A DNA stretch of 64,000 nt from Microbacterium esteraromaticum (lineage in GTDB: Bacteria; Actinomycetota; Actinomycetes; Actinomycetales; Microbacteriaceae), in the NCBI RefSeq assembly GCF_016907315.1, contig NZ_JAFBBS010000001.1:1364001-1428000 (forward strand). The letters run 5' to 3'. The position numbers and the translations under genes were made by a program. This document shows positions 17,897 to 26,396 of the stretch, piece after piece (the first letter of the stretch is position 1; each line of letters starts with the position of its first letter). The notes under the pieces were generated by a model, which was not told where the DNA came from, ran no database searches, and saw nothing but the letters and a program-made list of their open reading frames with translations.

Positions 17897-17955
17897 TTCG
17901 AATCGCGTGAGTTGCTGTATTTCGGTCGAGATCGCCGCAATTCACGCGATTCGAA
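17897..17955 (-). repeat. 19-bp stem hairpin between two SDR genes
   Basis: Arms 17897-17915 and 17937-17955 (core TTCGAATCGCGTGA) pair over 19 bp in RNA, with a single G-U pair and a 21-base loop. The hairpin follows the stop of the upstream SDR by 11 bases and precedes the next SDR start by 33 bases. It may separate expression of the two genes or be an extragenic repeat. The stem contains the same AATCGCGTGA word as the double-arm elements at 14868 and 61301. Confidence 0.7.
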
Positions 17956-17965
17956 CCGAGGTGGT

Positions 17966-18727
17966 TTACTTCGGTGCCATGCGGATGGCGCCGTCGAGAC
18001 GGATCGTCTCGCCGTTGAGGTAGCCGTTGGCCACGATGTGCTCGACGAGCGCGGCGTACTCGTCGGGCTTGCCGAGCCGCGACGGATACGGCACCTGCTG
18101 ACCGAGCGAGTCCTGCGCGGCCTGCGGCAGGCCGGCGAGCATCGGGGTCTCCATGATGCCGGGGGCGATGGTGCAGACCCGGATGCCGTGGCGCGCGAGC
18201 TCACGGGCGATCGGCAGCGTCATCGCATGCACGCCGCCCTTCGATGCCGAGTAGGCGGGCTGGCCGATCTGGCCGTCGAACGCCGCGACGCTGGCGGTGT
18301 TGACGATGACGCCGCGGTCGCCGCCCTCGGTCGGCTCGGTCTGGGCGATCACGGCGGCGGCCTGCGAGATGACGTTGAAGGTGCCGACGAGGTTGATGCG
18401 GATGATGCGTTCGAACGCGTCGAGCTCGGCGGGGTTTCCGTCGCGGTCGAGGACCTTGGCGGGAGGGGCGATGCCGGCGCAGTTCACGACGACGCGCAGC
18501 GGGGCGACGGCATGGGCGGATGCCACGGCCGCGGCGACCTGCTCGGAGCTCGTCACGTCGGCAGGCAGGAAGAGCCCGCCGAGCTCGGCGGCGATCTCCT
18601 CGCCGGGGCAGCTCGGAAGGTCGATGATCGCGACCCGCGCTCCGGCCGCGGAGAGCCTGCGTGCGGTGGCGAGGCCGAGTCCGCTCGCGCCGCCCGTGAT
18701 GAGCGCGCCCTGTCCCGTGATCTGCAT
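17966..18727 (-). CDS. SDR family oxidoreductase, 3-hydroxyacyl-CoA dehydrogenase type 2-like
   Basis: The 253-residue protein has TGGASGLG at residues 11-18, NCAG, and the YSASK catalytic pair. The sequence, including the LPSCPGEE and PLRVVVNCAGIAPP segments, resembles HSD17B10-type 3-hydroxyacyl-CoA dehydrogenases. These oxidise L-3-hydroxyacyl-CoA with NAD during fatty acid or branched-chain amino acid breakdown. The start has Shine-Dalgarno GGAGAA upstream. It heads the two-SDR unit. The precise acyl substrate is unknown. Confidence 0.88.
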   Translation of the reverse strand: MQITGQGALITGGASGLGLATARRLSAAGARVAIIDLPSCPGEEIAAELGGLFLPADVTSSEQVAAAVASAHAVAPLRVVVNCAGIAPPAKVLDRDGNPAELDAFERIIRINLVGTFNVISQAAAVIAQTEPTEGGDRGVIVNTASVAAFDGQIGQPAYSASKGGVHAMTLPIARELARHGIRVCTIAPGIMETPMLAGLPQAAQDSLGQQVPYPSRLGKPDEYAALVEHIVANGYLNGETIRLDGAIRMAPK

Positions 18728-18774
18728 CGTGTTCTCCTTCGAACGGTTCGGCGCCGGTCGGACGTCGAATGCGA

Positions 18775-18805
18775 CTGAGTCTCAGCATACGTGGTTCTGA
18801 GTCTC
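18775..18805. promoter_or_regulatory. Possible operator: repeated CTGAGTCTC upstream of SDR gene
   Basis: CTGAGTCTC occurs at 18775-18783 and again at 18797-18805, 22 bases apart on the same face of the DNA. The first copy extends to a near-palindrome CTGAGTCTCAG. The sites lie 48-78 bases upstream of the 3-hydroxyacyl-CoA dehydrogenase-like gene. This could be a TetR-type operator, but no regulator gene is adjacent. Confidence 0.35.
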
Positions 18806-18845
18806 CCGCTGGTGCCGTGGCCGCGAGCGGGTGGATGCTGAGGAT

Positions 18846-19205
18846 ATGGAACTTCGTCGCAGACGAGCCTACGACAGCGCATCACCCGACGACGGGTTCC
18901 GCGTGCTGGTCGACCGGCTCTGGCCGAGGGGCGTCTCGAAGGAGCGCGCGGCGATCGATCTCTGGGCGAAGGACGTCGCGCCGACCACCGAGCTGCGTCG
19001 CGAATGGCACGCCCCCGGCGCCGACTTCGACGCCAGCGCCCAGCACTACCGCGCGCAGCTCGAGGGGGAATCCGCGGGTGCTCTCGCGGCCCTCGTCGAC
19101 GAGCTGCGCGGGCGTCCCGTCGTCACCCTCGTCTACGCCGTCAACGACACCGAGCGCAACCACGCGATCGTGCTCGAGGATGTGCTTCGGTCGCTTCTCG
19201 ACTGA
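18846..19205 (+). CDS. DUF488 family protein
   Basis: The 119-residue protein starts MELRRRRAYD and has the DUF488 landmarks DGFRVLVDRLWPRGVSK, the LWAKDVAPTTELRREW segment and a C-terminal LVYAVNDTERNHAIVL. Family members are small and uncharacterised. The ATG at 18846 is favoured over a GTG 15 bases upstream on the basis of family length. It stands alone between divergent and convergent neighbours. Confidence 0.82.
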   Translation: MELRRRRAYDSASPDDGFRVLVDRLWPRGVSKERAAIDLWAKDVAPTTELRREWHAPGADFDASAQHYRAQLEGESAGALAALVDELRGRPVVTLVYAVNDTERNHAIVLEDVLRSLLD

Positions 19206-19233
19206 CCCTGTCGGCACCTTGCGCGGGACCGGA

Positions 19234-20043
19234 TCAGCTCCAGACGAACCTGAAGACGCCCGAGGCGACGGCCGCGGCGATCGCGAGCACCATGATCGCG
19301 ATCCCGCCTGCCAGGGCCATGGCATCCCGCGGGTGCAGGCGCGAGGGCCGCGACCACGTGCGCTCGATCCCCGAGCCGAACCCGCGCGCCTCCATCGCCA
19401 TCGCGAGCTTCGTGCCGCGACGCACCGCGAACACCAGCAGCACGAACGCCATCGAGAAGAACCGCCTGACGGCACCGGAATCTCCCACGCCGCGCGCACG
19501 TCGAGCCAGGGCCATCGTGCGCCAGTCGTCGAGGAAGAGACCGAGCATGCGCGTACCGGCCAGCGCCCCGAGCACGAAGCGACTGGGCAGGTGCGCCACC
19601 TGCGAGAGCGCATCGCCGAGCTCGGTCGGATCCGTGCGCCCGAACAGCAGGATCGTCGGCAGCCCCAGGGCGATCACCCGCAGGGTCACCGCGATGGCCA
19701 GTGAGATCGACCCATCGCTGATCACGGCGAACCCGAACTGCCAGTACACCCTCCCCTCCGGCTCCGCGTAGAGCAGCATGCTGATGCCAGCGAGCGGCGA
19801 GAACACGATGATCGGCAGCATGCGCAGCAGCACCGTGCGCACCGGCAGGCCTGTCAGCGGCAGGCACAGCAGCTGCAGCCCGATCGCCACCAGGGCGCTC
19901 ACCGGATCGATGGACGCGAAGAGCGGCACCGACAGCACCAGCGCCAGCACGATCTTGGTGACCGGGTTGACGCCGTCGAGCCAAGCGGTGCGCTCACCCG
20001 AGCGCTCGGCCGATGCCGCCGCCGGCAGATCCATCCGACTCAT
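19234..20043 (-). CDS. ykoC: ECF transporter transmembrane component T (YkoC-like)
   Basis: The 269-residue protein has five to six membrane segments and the EcfT coupling-helix type sequences. The cytoplasmic LAGTRMLGLFLDDWRTMALARRARG segment carries the Ala-Arg-Gly motif that docks to the ATPases. Together with the upstream ATPase and S-component genes it forms a complete three-gene ECF importer. The ATG overlaps the ATPase gene stop by four bases. The gene symbol is given by order and the TPP riboswitch, which match ykoEDC for thiamin or hydroxymethylpyrimidine uptake. Confidence 0.85.
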   Translation of the reverse strand: MSRMDLPAAASAERSGERTAWLDGVNPVTKIVLALVLSVPLFASIDPVSALVAIGLQLLCLPLTGLPVRTVLLRMLPIIVFSPLAGISMLLYAEPEGRVYWQFGFAVISDGSISLAIAVTLRVIALGLPTILLFGRTDPTELGDALSQVAHLPSRFVLGALAGTRMLGLFLDDWRTMALARRARGVGDSGAVRRFFSMAFVLLVFAVRRGTKLAMAMEARGFGSGIERTWSRPSRLHPRDAMALAGGIAIMVLAIAAAVASGVFRFVWS

Positions 20044-21494
20044 CGCACGCCCATCGCGTCGAGCTCGAGACGCTGGCCGCCGAGGTGCCGGATCACCTGA
20101 TCGTCATGACTCACGGCGATCACGGTGCGACCAGCGGCGATCTCGTTCTGCAGCAGCTCGACGATGCCGATCCACCCGCGCCGATCCTGCCCGAACGTCG
20201 GCTCGTCGAGAACCATCACCTGCGGAGAGGCCGCCAGCACCGTGGCGACCGAGAGCCGGCGCTTCTGCCCGCCACTGAGCGTGAAGGGATTGGCGAGCCC
20301 GAGCGGCGCGAGCTGCAGCCGTTCCAGCAGGTCGTCGACGATCGCCTCCACTTGGCTGGCGGACATGCCCAGTGCCCGAGGTCCGACGGCGAGCTCATCG
20401 CGCAGCGTGCGGGAGAGGAACTGATGCTCGGGCTCCTGGAACACCGTGCCGATGCGCGTGAGCAGTTCGCGCGAGGTCCATTTCGATGGACGGCGTCCGC
20501 TGCGACCCGCCAGATCGGGTGCCGACTCGACGGCTCCGGCCAGTTCGGGCAGAAGTCCAGCGAGAGTGAGCGCCAGCGTTGATTTGCCCGCCCCGTTCGG
20601 CCCGGTGATGACCGTCGCCATCGCCCGCGGCACATCGAGATCGAGATGCGACTGCACCGGCGTGCGCCGATCGCGGGAGACCGACAGGTCGTGCGTCTCG
20701 AGCACGGCGTCCGTGGGCACCACCCTGCCCAGCACCGCGAGCTCCACATCGTGATGCGGCACCCACACGCCCGCATCCGCGAGCGCATCACGATGCGCGC
20801 CGAACACCTCAGCCGGAGTGCCGTCGGCGAGCAGCCCGCCGTCGGCATCCAGAACGATCACCCGTGTGAGCAGGTCGACCCAGATCTCGGTGCGGTGCTC
20901 GACGACGACCAGCGTGGCGCCAGTGTCGTCGAGCACGCGTGCCACGCTGTCGCGCACGTCACGCACGCCCTGCGGGTCGAGGTTCGCCGTCGGCTCGTCG
21001 AGCAGCAGCAGGCCAGGACGCATCGCGAGCACGCCGGCGAGCGCGAGGCGCTGCTTCTGCCCGCCCGACAGCGCTTTGGTCGGCCGGTCGAGGGGAACGT
21101 CGAGCCCCACGGCCTCCATCGCCTCGGCTACCCGCACAGGAATCTCCTCGGCAGGCACCGCGAGATTCTCACAGCCGAACGCGACATCATCGCCGACCTT
21201 CGACAGCACCACTCCGGCGTCCGGGTCCTGCAGCACGAGCCCGATGTCGCCGCGGCGGGACTCCGGTATCGCACCGTCGACCAGCAGCGAGCCGGTGCGC
21301 TCACCTTCCTCGGCGTCCCCGAGGACACCGGCGAGTGCGGCCAGCAGCGTGGACTTCCCCGCACCGGACGCGCCGAGCAGCAGCACCCGTTCGCCCGGCT
21401 CGATGGTGAGGGAGACGTCGCTGACGGCCGGGAGACGCCTTCCGGCGTACCGCCAGCCCCACCCGTTCGCGCAGACGCGAGCAGGAGCCGACAT
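20040..21494 (-). CDS. ykoD: ECF transporter ATPase with two fused ABC domains (YkoD-like)
   Basis: The start at 21494 (484 residues) is chosen because the frame upstream covers the S-component gene. The first ABC domain has Walker A GASGAGKST at 41-49 and signature LSGGQKQRL. The second, after about residue 250, has GPNGAGKSTL and LSGGQKRRL, each followed by a Walker B with LLLDEPT or VLDEPT. A single polypeptide replaces the EcfA1/A2 pair, as in YkoD. The S-component stop is two bases upstream and the T gene overlaps downstream, so the operon is tight. Confidence 0.9.
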   Translation of the reverse strand: MSAPARVCANGWGWRYAGRRLPAVSDVSLTIEPGERVLLLGASGAGKSTLLAALAGVLGDAEEGERTGSLLVDGAIPESRRGDIGLVLQDPDAGVVLSKVGDDVAFGCENLAVPAEEIPVRVAEAMEAVGLDVPLDRPTKALSGGQKQRLALAGVLAMRPGLLLLDEPTANLDPQGVRDVRDSVARVLDDTGATLVVVEHRTEIWVDLLTRVIVLDADGGLLADGTPAEVFGAHRDALADAGVWVPHHDVELAVLGRVVPTDAVLETHDLSVSRDRRTPVQSHLDLDVPRAMATVITGPNGAGKSTLALTLAGLLPELAGAVESAPDLAGRSGRRPSKWTSRELLTRIGTVFQEPEHQFLSRTLRDELAVGPRALGMSASQVEAIVDDLLERLQLAPLGLANPFTLSGGQKRRLSVATVLAASPQVMVLDEPTFGQDRRGWIGIVELLQNEIAAGRTVIAVSHDDQVIRHLGGQRLELDAMGVR

Positions 21495-21496
21495 CG

Positions 21497-22144
21497 TCAG
21501 ACCTCCTGGCGGGCTTCCCGGCCGGCGGCGAACCTGCTCAGTGCTCCCGTCGACGCGAGTGCGCGCACCAGCAGCCAGCCGACGAGACCGGCCAGCAGCG
21601 CGCCCGACACGACCAGCGTTCCCAGGTAGATCGAGTTGAACTCGACGCTCTTCAGGATGTTCGGCGACGAGCCGTAGAACAGTTCGAACACCCAGGCCGC
21701 GGCGGCGGCGCCGACACCGGCGAGCATGGCCACCGGCAGGGTGAAGCGGCGGTAGAGGAACAGCGCGAAGATGAGCTCGGCGCCGAGCCCCTGCACCAGG
21801 CCCGACAGCACGGTCGAGATGCCCCACACGTTGCCGATCAGCGCTGAGACGATCGCCGCGATCAGCTCGACCACGAGAGCGGCTCCTGGCTTGCGGATCA
21901 CCAGACCGCCGAGCACACCGCCCAGCAGCCAGATGCCGACGGCGATGCCGCCGAGACCGGGGGTGAGGGCGTCGGCCGCGCCGAACCACGCGTACCCGGC
22001 GCCGTTCCAGGCCCAGAAGATCAGGCCCGTGGCGACCCCGAGCACCGCGGCGACGACGATGTCGACGACACGCCACTTCAGCTTGCGTGCGGGCGGTGCG
22101 GTCGTCGCGTTCTCGGTGACGGAACGGTGCGTGGACGTACTCAT
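21497..22144 (-). CDS. ykoE: ECF transporter S component (YkoE-like, thiamin precursor)
   Basis: The 215-residue protein has about six membrane segments after a 30-residue polar N-terminus. The WRVVDIVVAAVLGVATGLIF start of the first helix and conserved loops resemble YkoE, the substrate-binding subunit for thiamin or its hydroxymethylpyrimidine moiety. The ATG at 22144 follows Shine-Dalgarno GGGAGGAG, which lies in the 3' end of a TPP riboswitch. Regulation by thiamin pyrophosphate is therefore direct. Family call is firm; exact ligand is inferred. Confidence 0.9.
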   Translation of the reverse strand: MSTSTHRSVTENATTAPPARKLKWRVVDIVVAAVLGVATGLIFWAWNGAGYAWFGAADALTPGLGGIAVGIWLLGGVLGGLVIRKPGAALVVELIAAIVSALIGNVWGISTVLSGLVQGLGAELIFALFLYRRFTLPVAMLAGVGAAAAAWVFELFYGSSPNILKSVEFNSIYLGTLVVSGALLAGLVGWLLVRALASTGALSRFAAGREARQEV

Positions 22145-22150
22145 ATGAAC

Positions 22151-22237
22151 TCCTCCCTGCGCCGGCATGATCCGGATCAGGTTCGACGGTCGAAGCGCTT
22201 TTCGCTTCCTCTCAGCCCGCCCGTGCGGACTCCCGTG
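22151..22237 (-). promoter_or_regulatory. TPP riboswitch (THI element)
   Basis: On the minus strand the conserved blocks appear in order: GGGAGTCC, GGGCTGAGAGG, GACCGTCGAACCTGATC, then CGGATCATGCCGGCGCAGGG. These are the pyrimidine-sensor (CTGAGA) and pyrophosphate-sensor helices of the THI-box. The 3' strand of P1 merges with the Shine-Dalgarno GGGAGGAG of the S-component gene. Ligand binding should therefore hide the ribosome site and turn uptake off when TPP is plentiful. Confidence 0.93.
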
Positions 22238-22319
22238 GTGATGGCTCCATCATAGCGCCGGTCGCGCGGCCGCGGGCCTGCGTTTCGTCCCGCGAAACAC
22301 CGGCCTGTAGCGTGGTGAG

Positions 22320-23954
22320 GTGACCCCTCCCCCAGAGTCCACGCGCCCTGTCACGCGCCGCGTCATGCGCGAGCGCACACGCGCGCGGGCCGCCCGCGCA
22401 TCCGGCGATGCCGCGACGCTGCCGAAGTTCGGCGACAGCCTCGGGCCGGAACTGGCCGCGACCAGGGATACTGACGCTGTGGATGTCGAGCGGAAAGCGC
22501 CTGCAGACGCGCCCGAGGGCGCTGTCGAGCGCGCCGATGACGCGCCTTCGGAGAGAACCATGCTCGCGACGACGGCAGGCGTCGCGGCGGGGACCTCGCC
22601 CACCGGCGGCGCGCCCCAGGCGTGGGCTGACGAAGAGCGTCCGCCGACCGCACTGACGTGGCTGGAGACGTCCGCCCTGCTCGATGAGCACCCGGCCGCA
22701 GCCGAACCCCGCCCGCTCTTCGAGGGCGCCAGGCTGACACCAGGATGGCGGCGCCCCCGCATCCTGGTCCCCCTCGGCATCGTCGCCGCACTCTGCGGCG
22801 CCTACGTCTCGACCACGCTGATGTGGCCGCTGAACCAGGTCTCCCCGACGGCGCAGGCATCCGCCGTGACGATCGCCCCCGCTCCCGCCGCCGCCGTCAC
22901 CTGGCCGGCGCAGGGCAGCGCGGCGGTGGGCATCCAGGGCATTGCACCGGTGACCTCGACTGCGTCGGCAGACGAGATCGCGAGCATCTCCAAGGTCGTC
23001 AGCGTGATGATGGTGCTCGACGAGCTGCCGCTGAAGGTGGGCGAGCAGGGACCGAGCTTCCGTTTCACCTACGCCGACTCCCGCGAGTTCTGGCGCTACC
23101 GCGAGGCGAACCAGTCGTCGCTCGACGTGCCCGTCGGCGGCAGCCTCACCGAGTACCAGATGCTGCAGGGCATCATGCTCGGCTCGGCGAACAACTACAT
23201 CGACCGCCTCTCCGACGAGCTGTGGGGTTCCGACCGGGCTTTCGCCCAGGCTTCGGCGCAGTGGCTCAGCGATCGCGGCATCGAGGGCGTGACCCTCGCC
23301 TCTCCCTCGGGGTTCGACAAGCGGAACGTCGCACCGCCCGGCGCGCTCATCCAGATCGCGGAGCTGGCGATGGCGAACCCCGTCTTCGCCGAGATCGTGG
23401 CCACCCGCACGGCCGAGATCCCAGGCGTCGGCACCGTGACCAATACCAACCAGATGCTCGATGACCCCGGAGTCGTCGGCATCAAGACAGGCACTCTTTC
23501 GCACTGGAACCTGCTCACCGCGAAGGACATCACCGTGGGCGACACGACCGTGCGGCTGTTCAGCGCCGTGCTCGGTCAGGACGATAACAAGGCGCGCCTG
23601 GCCGCGACCCGCCAGCTGCTCGCCGACGTCGAGAAGAGCCTCACCGAGCAGGCGCCGTCGGTGCCGGCGGGCACCGTGGTCGGGCACGTGAGCACCGAGT
23701 GGGGTGCCCGGGTCGACATCGTGGCCGACGCGGATACGCGGGTGCTGCTGTGGAACGGCGCTGAGGCGACCTCGTCGACCTCGTTCTCGCTGGGCGAGAA
23801 GACGAAGAAGGGCGCCGAGGTCGGCACGCTCACTGCAGAGGGTCCGCTCGACACGGCGACGACGCCGGTCTCGCTGGCCGATGACATCACGCAGCCGAGC
23901 GCCTGGTGGCGCCTGACCCACCCGCTCGAGCTCTTCGGCCTCGACAACGACTGA
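22320..23954 (+). CDS. Serine-type D-Ala-D-Ala carboxypeptidase (S11) with long cytoplasmic extension
   Basis: The GTG at 22320 is preceded by TAGCGT and six bases, a leaderless start, and gives 544 residues. About 145 polar N-terminal residues precede one membrane segment at 147-168. The extracellular part holds the penicillin-binding motifs SISK (S222 to K225), SAN (289-291) and a later KTGT. This indicates a membrane-anchored D,D-carboxypeptidase that trims peptidoglycan. The N-terminal extension, rich in Arg then Asp/Glu/Ala, is unusual for S11 enzymes and could bind a cytoplasmic partner or be disordered. Confidence 0.86.
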   Translation: MTPPPESTRPVTRRVMRERTRARAARASGDAATLPKFGDSLGPELAATRDTDAVDVERKAPADAPEGAVERADDAPSERTMLATTAGVAAGTSPTGGAPQAWADEERPPTALTWLETSALLDEHPAAAEPRPLFEGARLTPGWRRPRILVPLGIVAALCGAYVSTTLMWPLNQVSPTAQASAVTIAPAPAAAVTWPAQGSAAVGIQGIAPVTSTASADEIASISKVVSVMMVLDELPLKVGEQGPSFRFTYADSREFWRYREANQSSLDVPVGGSLTEYQMLQGIMLGSANNYIDRLSDELWGSDRAFAQASAQWLSDRGIEGVTLASPSGFDKRNVAPPGALIQIAELAMANPVFAEIVATRTAEIPGVGTVTNTNQMLDDPGVVGIKTGTLSHWNLLTAKDITVGDTTVRLFSAVLGQDDNKARLAATRQLLADVEKSLTEQAPSVPAGTVVGHVSTEWGARVDIVADADTRVLLWNGAEATSSTSFSLGEKTKKGAEVGTLTAEGPLDTATTPVSLADDITQPSAWWRLTHPLELFGLDND

Positions 23955-23975
23955 TTCTCGGGGTTGCCGCGCGAG

Positions 23976-24045
23976 TGCACCATGTCGCGCCGAGGTCACC
24001 GTGTGCCGGCGCCGGTAGGTGGTGAGTTCGGCGGAGCATGGTGCA
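23976..24045. repeat. 70-bp palindromic element downstream of S11 gene
   Basis: TGCACCATG (23976-23984) and CATGGTGCA (24037-24045) are perfect 9-bp ends. Inside, CGCCGAGGTCACC faces GGTGGTGAGTTCGGCG with imperfect pairing and a GC-rich apex. The element starts 21 bases after the S11 stop and is distinct from the terminator that follows. It has no matching copy elsewhere in this window. Confidence 0.55.
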
Positions 24046-24074
24046 TTCGGCGCCAGGACTGACCGCATGCACAC

Positions 24075-24112
24075 GCAGAGCGCTCGCCCCGGGATCGGGG
24101 CGGGCGCTCTGC
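24075..24112. terminator. Strong bidirectional terminator-like hairpin
   Basis: Arms 24075-24090 and 24097-24112 form a 16-bp GC-rich stem (start GCAGAGCG) with one G-U pair and a 6-base loop. It is centred between the S11 gene and the convergent ABC exporter gene. The T-rich run is weak, as usual in high-GC genomes. Confidence 0.7.
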
Positions 24113-24134
24113 TGCTCTGTGCGGTGCCGCGCGG

Positions 24135-26396
24135 TCAGTCGCGGCGGGGGTCGGATGCCGTGGACTCTGCGTCCTTCACGGCTTCGCCGAGCTGGTGCGC
24201 GTCGGGTGCGGCGACGACTCTCTGCTCTGCGGCTGTCTCGGCCTCCGTCTCGGCTTCGTCTTCGGCGTCTCCGGTGACGATCACGGGCACGGAGCCGGTG
24301 AGCGCCTCCTCGGCGTCGATGTCGGTCGCGGCCTGCTCGAACTGCGACTGGTACAGCCGCCAGTATGCGCCCTGCTTCGCGATCAGCTCGTCGTGGTCGC
24401 CCTGCTCGACGATGTCGCCGTGCTCCATCACGAGGATGAGGTCGGCGTCGCGGATCGTCGACAGGCGGTGAGCGATCACGAACGACGTGCGTCCTTCGCG
24501 AAGGGCTGCCATCGCCTGCTGCAGCAGCAGCTCGGTGCGGGTGTCGACGGCGCTGGTCGCCTCATCGAGGATGAGGATCGACGGCCGCGAGACGAACGCC
24601 CGTGCGATGGTGATGAGCTGTCGCTCACCCGCCGACACGTTCGAGGCGTCTTCGTCGAGCACGGTCTCGTAGCCCTCGGGCAGTGAGTGCACGAACCGGT
24701 CGACGTAGGTCGCCTCGGCGGCCGCGATGATCTGCTCGTCTGTGGCCGCATCGTTGCCGTAGCGGATGTTCTCGCGGATCGAGCCCGCGAAGAGCCACGG
24801 GTCCTGCAGCACCATGCCGGTGCGACGGCGCAGGTCGTCGCGACGCATCTCGGAGATGTCCTGACCGTCGAGCAGGATGCGACCCGAGTTCAGCTCGTAG
24901 AACCGCATGATGAGGTTCACGAGCGTCGTCTTGCCTGCACCCGTCGGCCCCACGATCGCGACCGTCTGCCCTGGTTCGACGCGGAACGAGAGGTCCTTGA
25001 TGAGCGGACGGTCCTCGCTGTACGAGAACGCGACGTGCTCGAACTCGATCACGCCCTTGCCCTCGGGCGCGGTGGGCGCGTCATCGGCATCCGGATCCTG
25101 CTCGTCAGCGTCGAGCAGGTCGAAGACCCGCTCGGCCGACGCGGTGCCCGACTGCACGACGGCGGCCATGCCGCCCAGCTCGCTGAGCGGCTGACTGAAC
25201 TGCTGCGAGTACTGGATGAACGCCTGCACGTCGCCGAGGCGCAGGTTGCCGCCGGCGACCAGCAGACCGCCGAGCACTGCGATGCCGACGTACTGCAGGT
25301 TTCCGACGAACATCATGGCGGGCATGATGATGCCCGACAGGAACTGCGCCTTGAACGCGGCCTGGAAGAGCTCTTCGTTCTCGACCTGGAAGCTCTCGAG
25401 CGCGTCCTTCTCGCGGCCGAACACCTTGACCAGCGCGTGACCGGAGAAGGCCTCTTCGACGCGGGCGTTCAGACGGCCGACCTTGCGCCACTGCTGACCG
25501 AAGGCCTTCTGCGAGCGCGGGCCGATGATGCCGAAGATGACGCCCATCAGCGGCAGGGAGACGAGTGCGACGAGCGCGAGCTGCCACGAGATCGAGAACA
25601 TCATCACGAGCACGCCGATAACGGTGAGCACGCTGGTCAGCGCGCCGGACAGCGACTGCTGCATCGTCTGCGTGATGTTGTCGATGTCGTTGGTGACGCG
25701 CGAGATCAGCTCACCGCGCTGCACCTTGTCGAAGTACGACAGCGGCAGGCGGTTGATCTTCGCCTCGACGTCTTCACGCAGGCGCCACATGGTGCGCACC
25801 ATGATGACGTTGATGACGTAGCCCTGCAGCCAGCTGAGGATCGACGCGACCACATAGATCGCCAGCACGGCGATGATGATCCAGCGCAGCCGCTCGAAGT
25901 CGACGCCGTCGCCGACGGCGAAGTCGTCCATGGCCGAGACCATGTTGGCGAACTCGTCCTGTCCGGCACCGCGCAGCGCCTCGACGACCTGGTCGCGGCT
26001 GGTGCCCCGCGGGAATCCGGGCGCTCCACCGAAGCCCTGCCCGAGCACGCTCGAGATGAAGCCCTCGTACACGACGTTGGTCGCCTCGCCGAGCACCTTC
26101 GGCGCCGCGACGGCCAGCACGACCCCGACGGCGCCGAAGAACGACACCAGCGCGAACCACCATGCCGACGGCTTGAGCAGCCCGATCATCCGTTTGAAGC
26201 TCGGCCCGAAGTTGTCGGCCTTGCCCGGTGCGGGGCCGTCGAACATGCCGCCGCCCTCGAGGCGCGCCTTCTCGGCGAGCTCGGCCTCTTCCTTCTCGGC
26301 CTCGGTCATCTCGACCTCGGCCACCGCTGTCCCCTGAGCGCGCGCGGCGAGCGCGCGCTCACGACGCGACTCCTTCTTGTCTGCGTTGCCGCTCAT
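24135..26396 (-). CDS. ABC exporter, fused permease-ATPase (second half-transporter)
   Basis: The ATG at 26396 overlaps the stop of the upstream half-transporter (ATGA) and gives 753 residues. A charged 75-residue N-terminal extension precedes six membrane segments (about 80-400). The ATPase domain that follows has Walker A GPTGAGKTTL, a SAGERQL-type signature and Walker B ILILDEATSAVD. A 60-residue acidic tail follows the ATPase. Architecture matches heterodimeric multidrug exporters such as LmrCD/BmrCD. The substrate is unknown. Much longer open frames upstream are read-through of the partner gene in another frame. Confidence 0.9.
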   Translation of the reverse strand: MSGNADKKESRRERALAARAQGTAVAEVEMTEAEKEEAELAEKARLEGGGMFDGPAPGKADNFGPSFKRMIGLLKPSAWWFALVSFFGAVGVVLAVAAPKVLGEATNVVYEGFISSVLGQGFGGAPGFPRGTSRDQVVEALRGAGQDEFANMVSAMDDFAVGDGVDFERLRWIIIAVLAIYVVASILSWLQGYVINVIMVRTMWRLREDVEAKINRLPLSYFDKVQRGELISRVTNDIDNITQTMQQSLSGALTSVLTVIGVLVMMFSISWQLALVALVSLPLMGVIFGIIGPRSQKAFGQQWRKVGRLNARVEEAFSGHALVKVFGREKDALESFQVENEELFQAAFKAQFLSGIIMPAMMFVGNLQYVGIAVLGGLLVAGGNLRLGDVQAFIQYSQQFSQPLSELGGMAAVVQSGTASAERVFDLLDADEQDPDADDAPTAPEGKGVIEFEHVAFSYSEDRPLIKDLSFRVEPGQTVAIVGPTGAGKTTLVNLIMRFYELNSGRILLDGQDISEMRRDDLRRRTGMVLQDPWLFAGSIRENIRYGNDAATDEQIIAAAEATYVDRFVHSLPEGYETVLDEDASNVSAGERQLITIARAFVSRPSILILDEATSAVDTRTELLLQQAMAALREGRTSFVIAHRLSTIRDADLILVMEHGDIVEQGDHDELIAKQGAYWRLYQSQFEQAATDIDAEEALTGSVPVIVTGDAEDEAETEAETAAEQRVVAAPDAHQLGEAVKDAESTASDPRRD

